From NCBI GenBank assembly GCA_049509675.1, contig JBEKZQ010000108.1, positions 1 to 20,157 on the forward strand: a DNA stretch of 20,157 nt. Direction: 5' to 3'. How positions within the stretch are numbered: position 1 is the stretch's first letter; each line of letters starts with the position of its first letter. The stretch is from JBEKZQ01 sp049509675. GTDB lineage: Bacteria; Planctomycetota; Planctomycetia; Pirellulales; Thermoguttaceae. The notes under the pieces were generated by a model. It did not search any database. It saw only the letters and a list, made by a program, of their open reading frames with translations, and was not told the DNA's origin. Both the position numbers and the translations under genes were made by a program. Positions 1-7,557 of this stretch are shown here, in pieces.

Positions 1-117
1 TTACGGGTGCCACGGTTGGCTTGTCCAACCGTGTTTCCAGCACTGCTGGGCAAGCCGGGCACCGACCGGAGGTTGGTCGTGGCACCCAACCGGTAATGTC
101 GAAATGGACAGACCACT
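1..117 (-). repeat. Branched dispersed repeat, copy 1 (cut by window start)
   Basis: This stretch is almost identical, in reverse orientation, to 10124-10261. It carries several small inverted repeats: GGTTGGCTTGTCCAACC at about 14-30 and a GACC...GGTTGGTC-type arm around 63-80. It ends in TGGACAGACCACT at 105-117, the same 13-bp end found in the full copy. The other end lies outside the window. No coding capacity is evident. It is best read as a non-autonomous dispersed element able to fold into a multi-arm structure. Confidence 0.8.
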
Positions 118-155
118 AGCCGGAACCGCAAGTTGCCGGTTAGTGGCCGAGAACA

Positions 156-184
156 TGGACCCGGGCGCCCTCCCCGGTTACAAT
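156..184 (+). promoter_or_regulatory. Candidate promoter for the discoidin/HzsA-like gene
   Basis: TGGACC (156-161) and TACAAT (179-184) are separated by 17 bp and resemble the housekeeping -35 and -10 boxes (4/6 and 5/6 matches). They lie about 60 bp before the GTG start at 245. The -35-like box is inside CCGAGAACATGGACC (147-161), which also resembles part of the repeat at 6956-6977, so a repeat fragment may supply the promoter. This is inference from consensus only. Confidence 0.3.
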
Positions 185-244
185 ACGGTTTTGTGCCCTA
201 TGCCGCCTTGAAGCCCTCCAAAGCTGTCCCAGGAAAGTAGTCTC

Positions 245-3127
245 GTGAATCGACCAGTCATCATGCGGATTGGGATTGGGGCGATTGTGCTGTCGGCGAT
301 TGTTGCCAGCCGGACCTGCCACGTGGGAGCGGAGCCGGTCGTGCAAGCCCCGTCGATCGGCGCCGAGCAGATCGAGGCCGATTGGCTCCGGCAGGATGAA
401 GTCCGCGTCGCGACCGCCGTGGACCGGTCGGCGGACGTCAAACCCGAGGAAGACGCCGCCGGGGCCCTGGACGGGATCAAGAACGGCAAGTGGGGCTTCC
501 ATACGGCCGACGAAGAGAACCCCTGGTGGCAGGTCGACCTGGGCCGGCCGACGGTTTTGGAACGGATCGAGCTTTACAACCGCTGCGACATCGCCGAGCG
601 GGCCGCGCGGATCATGGTGCTGCTGTCCGACGACGGCAAGTCGTTCCGCAAGGTCTACCAGCACGACGGCACGGTCTTCTACGGTTTCACCGACAAGAAG
701 CCGCTGGTCGTCGCCTTGCACGGGCAATCGGGCCGCTACCTGCGGCTGCAACTGCCGGGCAAGAGCTATTTCCATCTCGACGAGGTGGAGATCTACGCAG
801 TCGGCGATTCTCGGAACATCGGCCGCGGCAAGCCGGCCACGCAGAGCAGCGTCAGCACCTGGTCCGAGCGGCACGCCGCCGCGCCGGCCGCCGCCAAACC
901 CGCTCGGGTCTACGCCACGGCCCGCGTGATCGAGCGCGGGCTGAAGCTGGCCGAGAAGCTGCGGTTGATGAAGGTCGACGCAGCCCGCGAGGCCGACAAG
1001 CTGCGGCAGGCGGCCGAGCGGCTGCGGCAATTGCCGGCCGACGCCCCCGACGAAGTCCGTCGCCGCCTCTACCTCGACGCCCGCTGGGCCGTGCGGAGAA
1101 TGACGCTGGCCAATCCCCTCTTGGATTTCGACACGATCCTGTTCGTCAAGCGAGCGCCGGGCATCCTGCCGCACATGTCGGACCAATACTATGGCTGGTT
1201 CTCCCGTCCGGGCGGCGGCATCTGCCTGCTGGAAAGCTTCAGGACCGATCACCCCCGCGTCCGCTGCCTCACGAACGACATGCCCCCGGGCAGCTTCCTG
1301 AGCCCGGATCTTTCCTACGACGGCAAGAGGCTGCTGTTCGCGTATTGCCGCTGGTATCCGCACGTGGCCGCGATGGCCAAGGTCGACAAGGAGAAACTGC
1401 CCGAGGACTGTTTCTATCACGTCTTCGAGATGAACGCCGACGGCACGGGCCGCCGCCAGATCACCCGCGGCCGCTACGACGATTTCGACGCTCACTATCT
1501 GCCCAGCGGCGAGATCGTGTTTCTGAGCACGCGCAAAGGGACCTCGATCCAGTGTACCCAGGCGTCGGCCGAGGCCACGCTGGGCGGTCCGGCGCTGCCG
1601 GACAGCTACGTCCGCTGCGGGGGCGACGCGCATCGGCCGGTGGCCGTCTTCACGCTGCACGTGATGGACGCCGAGGGCAAGCGCCTGCTGCCGATCTCGG
1701 CGTTCGAGAACTTCGAGTGGACGCCGTCGGTGGCCGAGGACGGGCGGATCCTCTACGCGCGGTGGGACTATATCGACCGCTTCAACGGGCCCTACATCAG
1801 CCTTTGGTCGACCAATCCCGACGGCACCAACGCGCAGTTGGTCTATGGCAACTACACGGCGCGTCCGCAGGGCAAGTTCGAGGCCCGCTCGATCCCCGGC
1901 TCGCGGCGGTTGGTCTTCACGGCCTCGGCCCATCATTCGATCAACGGCGGCTCGCTGGTGCTGTTGGACCGCGCCCGCGGCACCGAGGAGCAGGGGCCGC
2001 TCACGCGGCTGACGCCCGAGGTGCCTTTTCCGGAGACCGAGGGCAACGTCGACAGCTACTATGAGAACCCCTACCCGTTGTCGGAAGAGTTCTACCTGGT
2101 GGCCTGGAGCGATCGCCCCTTGCCGCCGCACAGCATCGTCAGCGACCAACGGAACCCGCCGGACGCGCTGGGGCTTTATCTGTACGACGCCTTCGGCAAC
2201 CTGGAGCCGCTCTATCGCGACCCGGCGATTTCCAGCCAATACCCGCTGCCGTTGCGGCCGCGGCCGAAGCCGCCCGCGCTGCCCAGTGTCGTCCGGTGGG
2301 ACGGGCCGCAACAGGGCAGCTTCCTGGTGCAGGACGTGTACCGCGGCCTGTCGGGCATCGCGCGGGGCAGCGTGCAGCGGCTGCGGATCGTGGGCGTGCC
2401 GCCCAAGGTGCAGCCTGACATGAACTCGCCCAAGATCGGCGTCACCTCCGAGGATCCCGGCAAGTTCGTGCTGGGCACCGTTCCGGTGGAAGCCGACGGC
2501 TCCGCCTGCTTCCGCGTCCCCTCCGGCGTGCCGGTCTTCTTCCAGGCGCTCGATGCCGCCGGCCTGGCCGTGCAAACGATGCGATCGCTGACCTACGTGC
2601 AGCCCGGCCAGACGCAGTCCTGCATCGGCTGCCACGAGCACCGCGACGAGGCCCCCGCCATCGGCCGCGCGCCGCTGGCGTTGCTGCGCGATCCGTCGCC
2701 GATTACCCCCGGTCCCGAGGGTTCCTGGCCGCTGCGATTCGACCGGCTGGTGGGGCCCGTGCTGGAAAAGAGCTGCGTGAGTTGCCACGCCCACGGAAGC
2801 GGCAACCAGCACGCAGCCCGCTTCGATCTGACCGCCTCCCACGCCTATGGCAACCTCCTGGGCTATGCGGGCGACGACCTGGCGAAGCTGGTCGCCGAGC
2901 GCGCACAGTCGATTCCCGGCGAGTGTCCGGCGCGCAGGAGCAAGCTTCTGGCACTGCTGCGCCAGCCCGGCGGCCACGAAGGCGTCCGCCTCGATGCCGA
3001 GAGCCTGGATCGGCTGGCCACCTGGATGGACGTCTATGCCCAGAGCCAGGGCTCGTTCAGCGCGGCCCAGGAAACCGAGTTGGAGCAACTCCGCCGGCTG
3101 TGGTCCGCGGCACTGCTGGAGAAGTGA
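245..3127 (+). CDS. Discoidin-domain, HzsA-like secreted dihaem protein
   Basis: A 960-residue exported protein. Residues 1-30 form a signal peptide. Residues about 50-190 look like an F5/8 type C (discoidin) carbohydrate-binding fold (WWQVDLG, YLRLQLPG, HLDEVEIY). The middle (about 290-700) holds TolB/PD40-like beta-propeller strands (FEMNADGTGRRQIT, LWSTNPDGTNAQLVYG). The C-terminal part has two c-type haem motifs, CIGCH (793-797) and CVSCH (844-848). This order matches planctomycete proteins called HzsA-related, after the hydrazine synthase alpha subunit. The window has no HzsB or HzsC, so hydrazine synthesis is not implied; a periplasmic redox or carbohydrate-associated role is likelier. 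GTG at 245 is preceded by AGGAAAG at 231-237; an in-frame ATG at 263 is an alternative start. The next gene begins 12 bp after the stop. Confidence 0.85.
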   Translation: MNRPVIMRIGIGAIVLSAIVASRTCHVGAEPVVQAPSIGAEQIEADWLRQDEVRVATAVDRSADVKPEEDAAGALDGIKNGKWGFHTADEENPWWQVDLGRPTVLERIELYNRCDIAERAARIMVLLSDDGKSFRKVYQHDGTVFYGFTDKKPLVVALHGQSGRYLRLQLPGKSYFHLDEVEIYAVGDSRNIGRGKPATQSSVSTWSERHAAAPAAAKPARVYATARVIERGLKLAEKLRLMKVDAAREADKLRQAAERLRQLPADAPDEVRRRLYLDARWAVRRMTLANPLLDFDTILFVKRAPGILPHMSDQYYGWFSRPGGGICLLESFRTDHPRVRCLTNDMPPGSFLSPDLSYDGKRLLFAYCRWYPHVAAMAKVDKEKLPEDCFYHVFEMNADGTGRRQITRGRYDDFDAHYLPSGEIVFLSTRKGTSIQCTQASAEATLGGPALPDSYVRCGGDAHRPVAVFTLHVMDAEGKRLLPISAFENFEWTPSVAEDGRILYARWDYIDRFNGPYISLWSTNPDGTNAQLVYGNYTARPQGKFEARSIPGSRRLVFTASAHHSINGGSLVLLDRARGTEEQGPLTRLTPEVPFPETEGNVDSYYENPYPLSEEFYLVAWSDRPLPPHSIVSDQRNPPDALGLYLYDAFGNLEPLYRDPAISSQYPLPLRPRPKPPALPSVVRWDGPQQGSFLVQDVYRGLSGIARGSVQRLRIVGVPPKVQPDMNSPKIGVTSEDPGKFVLGTVPVEADGSACFRVPSGVPVFFQALDAAGLAVQTMRSLTYVQPGQTQSCIGCHEHRDEAPAIGRAPLALLRDPSPITPGPEGSWPLRFDRLVGPVLEKSCVSCHAHGSGNQHAARFDLTASHAYGNLLGYAGDDLAKLVAERAQSIPGECPARRSKLLALLRQPGGHEGVRLDAESLDRLATWMDVYAQSQGSFSAAQETELEQLRRLWSAALLEK

Positions 3128-3139
3128 ACCACTCATTCC

Positions 3140-3814
3140 ATGCTTGCCCACCGACCTCGATTCCTGGGCGTGGTGTTCGACATGGACGGCGTGCTCTGCG
3201 ATTCCGAGCCGTTCATCTGCGAGGCCGCCACGCGGATGTTCGCCCAACGGCATGGCCTCCGCGTCAAGGCCGAGGATTTTTTGCCTTTCGTCGGCGCCGG
3301 CGAAGACCGCTACATCGGCGGCGTGGGCGAGAAATACGGACTGGCGATGGACCTCCAGGCAGACAAGAAACGAACCTACGAAATCTACCTGGAGATCATC
3401 CGCGGGCGGCTGCGCCCGCTGGCAGGCGTGCGGGAGTTCATCGCTGCTTGCCGCGGGCTGGGGATGCGTCTGGCGGTGGCCACCAGTGCCGACGAGATCA
3501 AGATGCAGGGCAATCTGCGGGAGATCGGCCTTTCGCCGGAAACCTTCGACGCGCTGGTCAACGGACTGCAAGTGACCAGGAAGAAGCCGCATCCGGAGAT
3601 TTTCTTGCGGGCGATCCGGCAATTGGCGGTCGAGCCGGGGCGGTCGCTGGTGGTCGAGGACGCGCCGAACGGGATTCTCGCCGGCCGGGCCGCGGGGGCG
3701 AAGTGTCTGGGCCTGACCACCAGTTTCAGCGACGACGCCCTCCGCGCCGCCGGCGCCGATTGGACCGCCCCCGACCTGGCCCACGTCCCGCAGGACGTGC
3801 TGCATAACGGCTGA
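3140..3814 (+). CDS. HAD-superfamily phosphatase, beta-phosphoglucomutase-like
   Basis: A 224-residue cytoplasmic protein with the four HAD motifs in order: DMDGVLCDSE (nucleophile Asp14 and acid/base Asp16), VATSAD (motif II Thr/Ser), the lysine in RKKPHPE (motif III), and VVEDAPNGI (motif IV acidic pair). Length and the helical cap between motifs I and II fit the beta-phosphoglucomutase/phosphoglycolate phosphatase subgroup, which transfers or removes phosphate on small sugar phosphates through an aspartyl-phosphate. The substrate cannot be told from sequence. It starts 12 bp after the stop of the HzsA-like gene on the same strand, so co-transcription is likely. No strong ribosome site is seen before ATG 3140; it may be translated by coupling. 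Confidence 0.9.
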   Translation: MLAHRPRFLGVVFDMDGVLCDSEPFICEAATRMFAQRHGLRVKAEDFLPFVGAGEDRYIGGVGEKYGLAMDLQADKKRTYEIYLEIIRGRLRPLAGVREFIAACRGLGMRLAVATSADEIKMQGNLREIGLSPETFDALVNGLQVTRKKPHPEIFLRAIRQLAVEPGRSLVVEDAPNGILAGRAAGAKCLGLTTSFSDDALRAAGADWTAPDLAHVPQDVLHNG

Positions 3815-3891
3815 AGGCGCGTGCGGCACACCGGCCCCGACGCGCCAGCGGTGAGGATGCAAGGATCGCCGAATGAATATGTGTCGCAAGA

Positions 3892-3953
3892 AAAGTAGCA
3901 GGCACAGTCTCTGTGCCGTTGCGGACGCCACACGGAGTGTGGGCTGCTACTTT
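3892..3953. repeat. Three-arm (cloverleaf-like) palindromic repeat
   Basis: An outer stem pairs AAAGTAGCAG (3892-3901) with CTGCTACTTT (3944-3953), 10 bp and perfect. Inside are two hairpins: GCACAG/CTGTGC (3902-3907 and 3911-3916, loop TCT) and CCACAC/GTGTGG (3928-3933 and 3937-3942, loop GGA). It lies in the non-coding gap after the HAD phosphatase gene. It looks like a REP- or MITE-type dispersed element; a role as a transcript-end structure is possible, though no T-run follows. Confidence 0.75.
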
Positions 3954-4060
3954 GCAGTGGGTGGACAAGAATATGGCTGGAGAGGAAAATAGACTTCTTG
4001 TTGATCTTCCTGCCAATTATCTTCCTGTCCATTCCCCAAGAACCAGCGAGGTCAAGAATC

Positions 4061-4853
4061 ATGACATCCCTTCTGCTTGCCAAGCCCGAGTATGCGCTAC
4101 GGCTGGTGGCACTGACCGCCGTTGTAATGGTCTTGGGTCGAAGCAGTCCCGTTTTCGGCGCGGCCGCCAAGCAAGGCGAGCCGGATTTCGGTCCCAACGT
4201 GCTGATCTTCGATCCGTCCATGACCGGCATCCAAATCCAAATCGACGCGGTGTTCAAGAAGCAGGAGAGCAACCAGTTCGGAACCGAGCGCTATGCCTAT
4301 CTCTTCAAGCCCGGACGGTACAGCCTGGACGTGCAAATGGGTTTCTACGTGCAAGCCGTGGGCCTGGGAAAATCGCCCGACGACGTGGCCATCACCGGCG
4401 CGGTGCGGTCGACCGCCGGTTGGATGCAGGGAAATGCCACCTGCAATTTCTGGCGCACCATCGAGAACCTCTCGGTGATTTCCGCTGGACGGGGGCATGT
4501 CAACGTCTGGGCCGTATCGCAGGGCGGGGCCCTGCGGCGAACGCACGTGAAGGGCGATCTGCACCTGTGGGACGGCGGCTGGTCCAGCGGCGGGTTCATG
4601 GCCGATTGCCGCATTCTATAAAGTCGCCGACACGGTGGCCACGCACCAGGCCTGGGGCCTGGGCGTCTATTGCTACTTCACGCAAGCGCCGATCGTGGCA
4701 CAAAGCGCCATCGAAACGCCGCCGGTCCCCGGCGTCAAAATGCACCACATGGTTGCCATTCGGCTCAGCGGGCTGCCGGGCAGCGGAATCAGGCACGTCA
4801 TCAACGGCACGGGCAGCCCCGTGATCTCGACCATGAAGGCGACCGTCGATTAG
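4061..4853 (+). pseudogene. Secreted beta-helix (pectate-lyase/GH55-like) protein, internally deleted
   Basis: The first frame (4061-4621) encodes a signal peptide and then an N-terminal region (NVLIFDPSM, NQFGTERYAYLFKPGRY, GLGKSPDDVAI) like secreted beta-helix proteins often annotated as 'coagulation factor 5/8 type' or 'adenylyl cyclase'. It stops at TAA 4619-4621 just after GGFMADCR. Another frame then reads YKVADTVATHQAWGLGVYCYF and runs to TAG 4851-4853; this is the C-terminal end of the same family. Remembered full-length members have some 300 more residues between these parts, so about 1 kb has been lost at about 4605-4617, with a frame change. ATG 4061 is preferred over an in-frame start at 3998 because it begins the signal peptide and follows GCGAGG at 4046-4051. 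The product is probably not functional. Confidence 0.75.
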
Positions 4854-4998
4854 CGACTCGGGACGAGGCGGGTTGGGTGCCACTCTACGCCGTTAACCCT
4901 TTTCCGAAACGCCGAACCACCATGTATTTAGGGCGTTTTGTGTCCCAAACCCCCGAGGTTGCCAGAATGGTTGTCGCTCAAATCGACGGTTGACTTGC

Positions 4999-5014
4999 CA
5001 CTGGCTTGCCAGTG
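4999..5014. repeat. Small hairpin, fragment of the branched repeat family
   Basis: CACTGGC TT GCCAGTG is a perfect 7-bp stem with a 2-base gap. Its GGCTTGCC core resembles the arms of the branched repeat at the window ends and near 10.2 kb. Confidence 0.5.
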
Positions 5015-5141
5015 CTTGCGCCTGCCGGTTCTTGCAGCCACGAGCCGCCGGAAAGGTCTCCGTGCTTGTTCGGCCGAAGATGGAATCGATGAGCCCCAGC
5101 GGGAACAGCATTGCTTGGCCGCAAGAGCCCTTCAGAAGCAG

Positions 5142-5164
5142 CACGGGCAAGCCCGTGGCACCCG
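5142..5164. repeat. Small hairpin, right-end fragment of the branched repeat family
   Basis: CACGGGC AA GCCCGTG (5142-5157) is a perfect hairpin followed directly by GCACCC. The end of the copy at 20094-20157 has the same layout: a hairpin with a CAA-type loop followed by GGCACCC. Confidence 0.55.
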
Positions 5165-5341
5165 GCGGATCCCTGCCTTTCTTTCCCGAGCCCGGTTCAG
5201 GTTTGCTTTCCGCTATGACATCGCCATCGAACTTCAGGGACGTGTTGCCGGTTCGCTGTAGAATATGGTTATCCATGACTACGCCTTTCGTATCGCCAGT
5301 TCATCGGCTCAATCGTTTTCCAACGGAGGAACGGAAAGGGA

Positions 5342-5413
5342 ACATTCTACTTTGTCAATAATGAACATCGCCTTGAATACGGAAAGTTCGTTATCCTGCC
5401 GAGAGTAGAATGT
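5342..5413. repeat. Nested inverted repeat near the oxidoreductase 3' end
   Basis: ACATTCTACT (5342-5351) is the exact reverse complement of AGTAGAATGT (5404-5413). Inside, ATAATGAAC and GTTCGTTAT pair with one mismatch. The structure ends about 60 bp beyond the stop codon of the minus-strand gene at 5477, so it could end that transcript, although no clean T-run is present. It may instead be a small element. Confidence 0.5.
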
Positions 5414-5476
5414 CGTCTTTCTTTCTCTCCCTCGGTCGTGCGGCTCGATCATTGCGACTTTCCCCGGCTTCCCCGC

Positions 5477-6805
5477 TCAGCCGTCCAGGGTCCAGCCGGG
5501 GCGGTACTTGCGCCGCAAGAGATCGTTGGCCTCGGGGCAGTCGGTCACGCGGCCGGCGGCGCCGTCGTAGTGGATCTTCTTGCCCACGCGGTAGGCCACC
5601 AACCCCAGCAACAACTGCTCGATCATGTTGCCGCTGTATTGGAAGTCGCAGGCCGTCTTGCGGCTGGGGTCCTTGCAGGCCTCCAGCCACTGCTTCTGGA
5701 AATGGCCCAGCGGCGGCAGCACCTTGTCCTGCGTCCGCGGCTTGTAGTAGGTCAGGTCGGCGTTGTCGCCGAAGGGCAGCAGGAGCCGCGATTCGAAGTC
5801 GGCGATCACGAAACCCTTCGACCCCTTGAACATCGCGCCGTGGTCGATTTGCCGCAGGTCGACGTACGGCTTGGGCGAGCGAGGCATCGCGCCGCCCTGA
5901 TACCAACTGATGCGGATCGGTCCGCGCCATTCGTTCGCCGCATGTTCGAAATGCGACTCGCATGTGACCGGCGTGACGTCGGGGTTGTACTTCTCGCCCG
6001 TCGCCTCGGCGGAGGTCGGCAGAGCGGCGTCCACGGCATTCCAGAGCAGGTCCATCGTGTGGCTGCCCATGTCGCCGATCTGGCCGACGCCAAAGTCCCA
6101 GAACATGTTCCACGAGAGGCAGTTCATGCCGGCCCCGCCGGAAAAATAGCCGGGGTTATAAGGATGGTCCGGCGAGGGGCCAAGCCACAGATCGAAGTGG
6201 AAACCTTCCGGCGGCTGGCCCTCGGCCCTCAGATAGCCGGCGCGGCGAATCTGCCGGTTGCCCCAGGCATAGGCCGCCGTCAGGCTGCCGATCGCGCCGT
6301 CGCGGATCAGTTCGCGCACGCGGTTGAAGTTCTCGAAGGCGTGCCGCTGCATGCCGACTTGCGTCGCCAGCTTGTCTTTCTTCTTCATCCAGTTGGCGCG
6401 GACGGTGCGGGCTTCTTCGACGGTGATGGCCAGCGGCTTCTCGCAGTACACGTGCAGATCGCGATTCAGGGCCCAATTGGCGATGAAGGCATGCGTGTGG
6501 TCGGCCGTGCAGATGACCAGCGCATCGAGGTCCTTCTGTTCCAGGCATTTCCGCCAGTCCACGTAGGTCTTGGCCTTGGGGAATCGCTGCAGGGCGTCGG
6601 GCAGCCGCTTCTCGTTCACGTCGCACAGCGCGACCACGTTCTCCTCGCCCAGCGAGTCGTAGTGGGCCAGGCCGCGGCCCCAGACGCCGATCAGCGCGAT
6701 GTTGAGTTTGTTGCCCGGGGCGTTCCTGCCCGCCCAAACGCCGCTGGGCAGAAAAGTCAATCCGGCGCCGACGGCGGCGGTCTTCAGGAATTGGCGACGC
6801 TTCAT
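5477..6805 (-). CDS. Tat-exported Gfo/Idh/MocA-family oxidoreductase
   Basis: A 442-residue protein. The N-terminus MKRRQFLKTAAVGAGL is a textbook twin-arginine signal, so the folded enzyme is likely exported with its nucleotide bound. A Rossmann NAD(P)-binding region follows (IALIGVWGRGL, then VVALCDVNEKR), then the family's EKP motif (VYCEKPLAIT), where the lysine binds cofactor and helps catalysis. The C-terminal half (from about 150) fits the alpha/beta substrate domain, with the bacterial 'GFO_IDH_MocA' style DMGSHTMDL helix. Such enzymes oxidise, reduce or rearrange sugars and cyclitols; the substrate is unknown. GGGAGAA lies seven bases before ATG 6805. It stands alone, with repeats upstream and a non-coding gap downstream, and is a distant paralogue of the gene at 16387-17772. 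Confidence 0.92.
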   Translation of the reverse strand: MKRRQFLKTAAVGAGLTFLPSGVWAGRNAPGNKLNIALIGVWGRGLAHYDSLGEENVVALCDVNEKRLPDALQRFPKAKTYVDWRKCLEQKDLDALVICTADHTHAFIANWALNRDLHVYCEKPLAITVEEARTVRANWMKKKDKLATQVGMQRHAFENFNRVRELIRDGAIGSLTAAYAWGNRQIRRAGYLRAEGQPPEGFHFDLWLGPSPDHPYNPGYFSGGAGMNCLSWNMFWDFGVGQIGDMGSHTMDLLWNAVDAALPTSAEATGEKYNPDVTPVTCESHFEHAANEWRGPIRISWYQGGAMPRSPKPYVDLRQIDHGAMFKGSKGFVIADFESRLLLPFGDNADLTYYKPRTQDKVLPPLGHFQKQWLEACKDPSRKTACDFQYSGNMIEQLLLGLVAYRVGKKIHYDGAAGRVTDCPEANDLLRRKYRPGWTLDG

Positions 6806-6897
6806 GGTTGGTTCTCCCGTGTCCTTGTATTTTCTGGCAGGCTGCCGCCCGGATACGCCTGCCGAGCGGTAGTTGCTCCCATGTTAACAAAGACGCA

Positions 6898-7069
6898 TGC
6901 GAGAATCCAGCGGCCGGCAACTGTACCCGGGCGAACTGCGAAGTTCCCGGCGAAAGGGGTCAGGTCCATGTTTTCGGTCATGCGTCCGGCCAGATGGCAA
7001 TGCCCATGAGCCGAAAAATGGAGCAGACCCCAGACTTTGCACGTGCGAGAATCCAGCGGCCGGCAATTG
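6898..7069. repeat. Direct-repeat pair enclosing an imperfect palindrome
   Basis: A 26-bp sequence starting TGCGAGAATCCAGCGGCC occurs at 6898-6923 and again at 7044-7069 with one mismatch. Between them, 6956-6977 (GGGGTCAGGTCCATG...) and 7011-7031 (CCGAAAAATGGAGCAGACCC...) form an imperfect inverted repeat about 22 bp long. GGGGTC...GACCCC ends are typical of REP sequences mobilised by IS200-like (RAYT) transposases in other bacteria. A shorter related piece, CCGAGAACATGGACC, is at 147-161. No transposase gene is visible here. Confidence 0.65.
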
Positions 7070-7141
7070 CAGGATCAATAGGTGTCGCAACAAGGGAAGA
7101 ACGTGGGCGCATTCTCAGCACGTGCGGGCGACGTGCGGCGC

Positions 7142-7492
7142 TTATGCGCGTACGGCCTCGGCGAGGTCGGGCTGGATGTCGAAAATGCGATCCAGCTTGC
7201 AGGTCAACAAGACCTCCAGGACGTGCGGCTGAAGGCGGCAGAGTTTCACTGCCCCGCCGCGCGCCTTCACTTTCTCGCCGAGCGACACCAGCATGCCAAA
7301 AACCTGGCTGGAAAGGAACTCGACCGAGGCGAGATCGAACAGCAGCCGGACGCGATTCTCGGCCTCGACCAGTTGTTGCAACTCCCGTTCGAGCCGCTCC
7401 ATTTCCAGGATGCCGCTCAAACGGCGCTGCCGAAAACGGATCACCGTGATGCCGCGCACCTCTTCGATGCTCAATTGCTGATGATCCCGCAT
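7142..7492 (-). CDS. STAS-domain protein (anti-sigma factor antagonist type)
   Basis: A 116-residue protein that is one STAS domain from end to end: beta strand GITVIRF, the long helix with LERELQQLVEAEN, strand VRLLFDLASVEFLSS, then QVFGMLVSLGEKVKARGG and VKLCRLQPHVLEVL. The serine pair in FLSSQ sits where SpoIIAA-type antagonists are phosphorylated by a partner kinase, so a phospho-switch role in sigma-factor or stress signalling is plausible. No kinase or anti-sigma gene is in the window. ATG 7492 is preferred over an upstream start at 7525: GAAGGAA lies seven bases before it and the domain begins right after. It lies 65 bp after the LRR gene on the same strand, so they may share a transcript. 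Confidence 0.85.
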   Translation of the reverse strand: MRDHQQLSIEEVRGITVIRFRQRRLSGILEMERLERELQQLVEAENRVRLLFDLASVEFLSSQVFGMLVSLGEKVKARGGAVKLCRLQPHVLEVLLTCKLDRIFDIQPDLAEAVRA

Positions 7493-7557
7493 CACACGAT
7501 TCCTTCGTGTCGACAGAGCCCACATACGACTTCTCCTTCGGTAAGTGGCGCGCTACG

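Larger units (their letters stand above)
4854..5476. other. Gene-free stretch with repeat fragments
   Basis: No open frame here shows a recognisable family or a convincing ribosome site. The stretch holds two perfect small hairpins and one larger nested inverted repeat, listed separately. It separates the broken beta-helix gene from the 3' end of the minus-strand oxidoreductase. Confidence 0.6.

Noticed and set aside
1..117. Cloverleaf-like folds as tRNA genes
   Set aside because: The arms lack the T-loop and D-loop consensus and arm lengths of tRNAs; the sequence recurs as a dispersed repeat.
245..3127. Evidence of anammox metabolism
   Set aside because: Only an HzsA-like protein is present, with an added discoidin domain and no other hydrazine synthase subunit or anammox gene in the window.
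140..3931. 1263-codon open frame on the minus strand
   Set aside because: It is antisense to the HzsA-like and HAD genes, which have clear domains. High GC keeps the opposite frame open; the translation is Arg/Gly/Val/His-rich without recognisable motifs.
3998..4060. Upstream start for the beta-helix protein
   Set aside because: It would place 21 extra residues before a normal signal peptide; ATG 4061 has a better ribosome site.
5438..7009. 523-codon open frame on the plus strand
   Set aside because: Antisense to the first oxidoreductase, running on into repeats; no motif or ribosome site.
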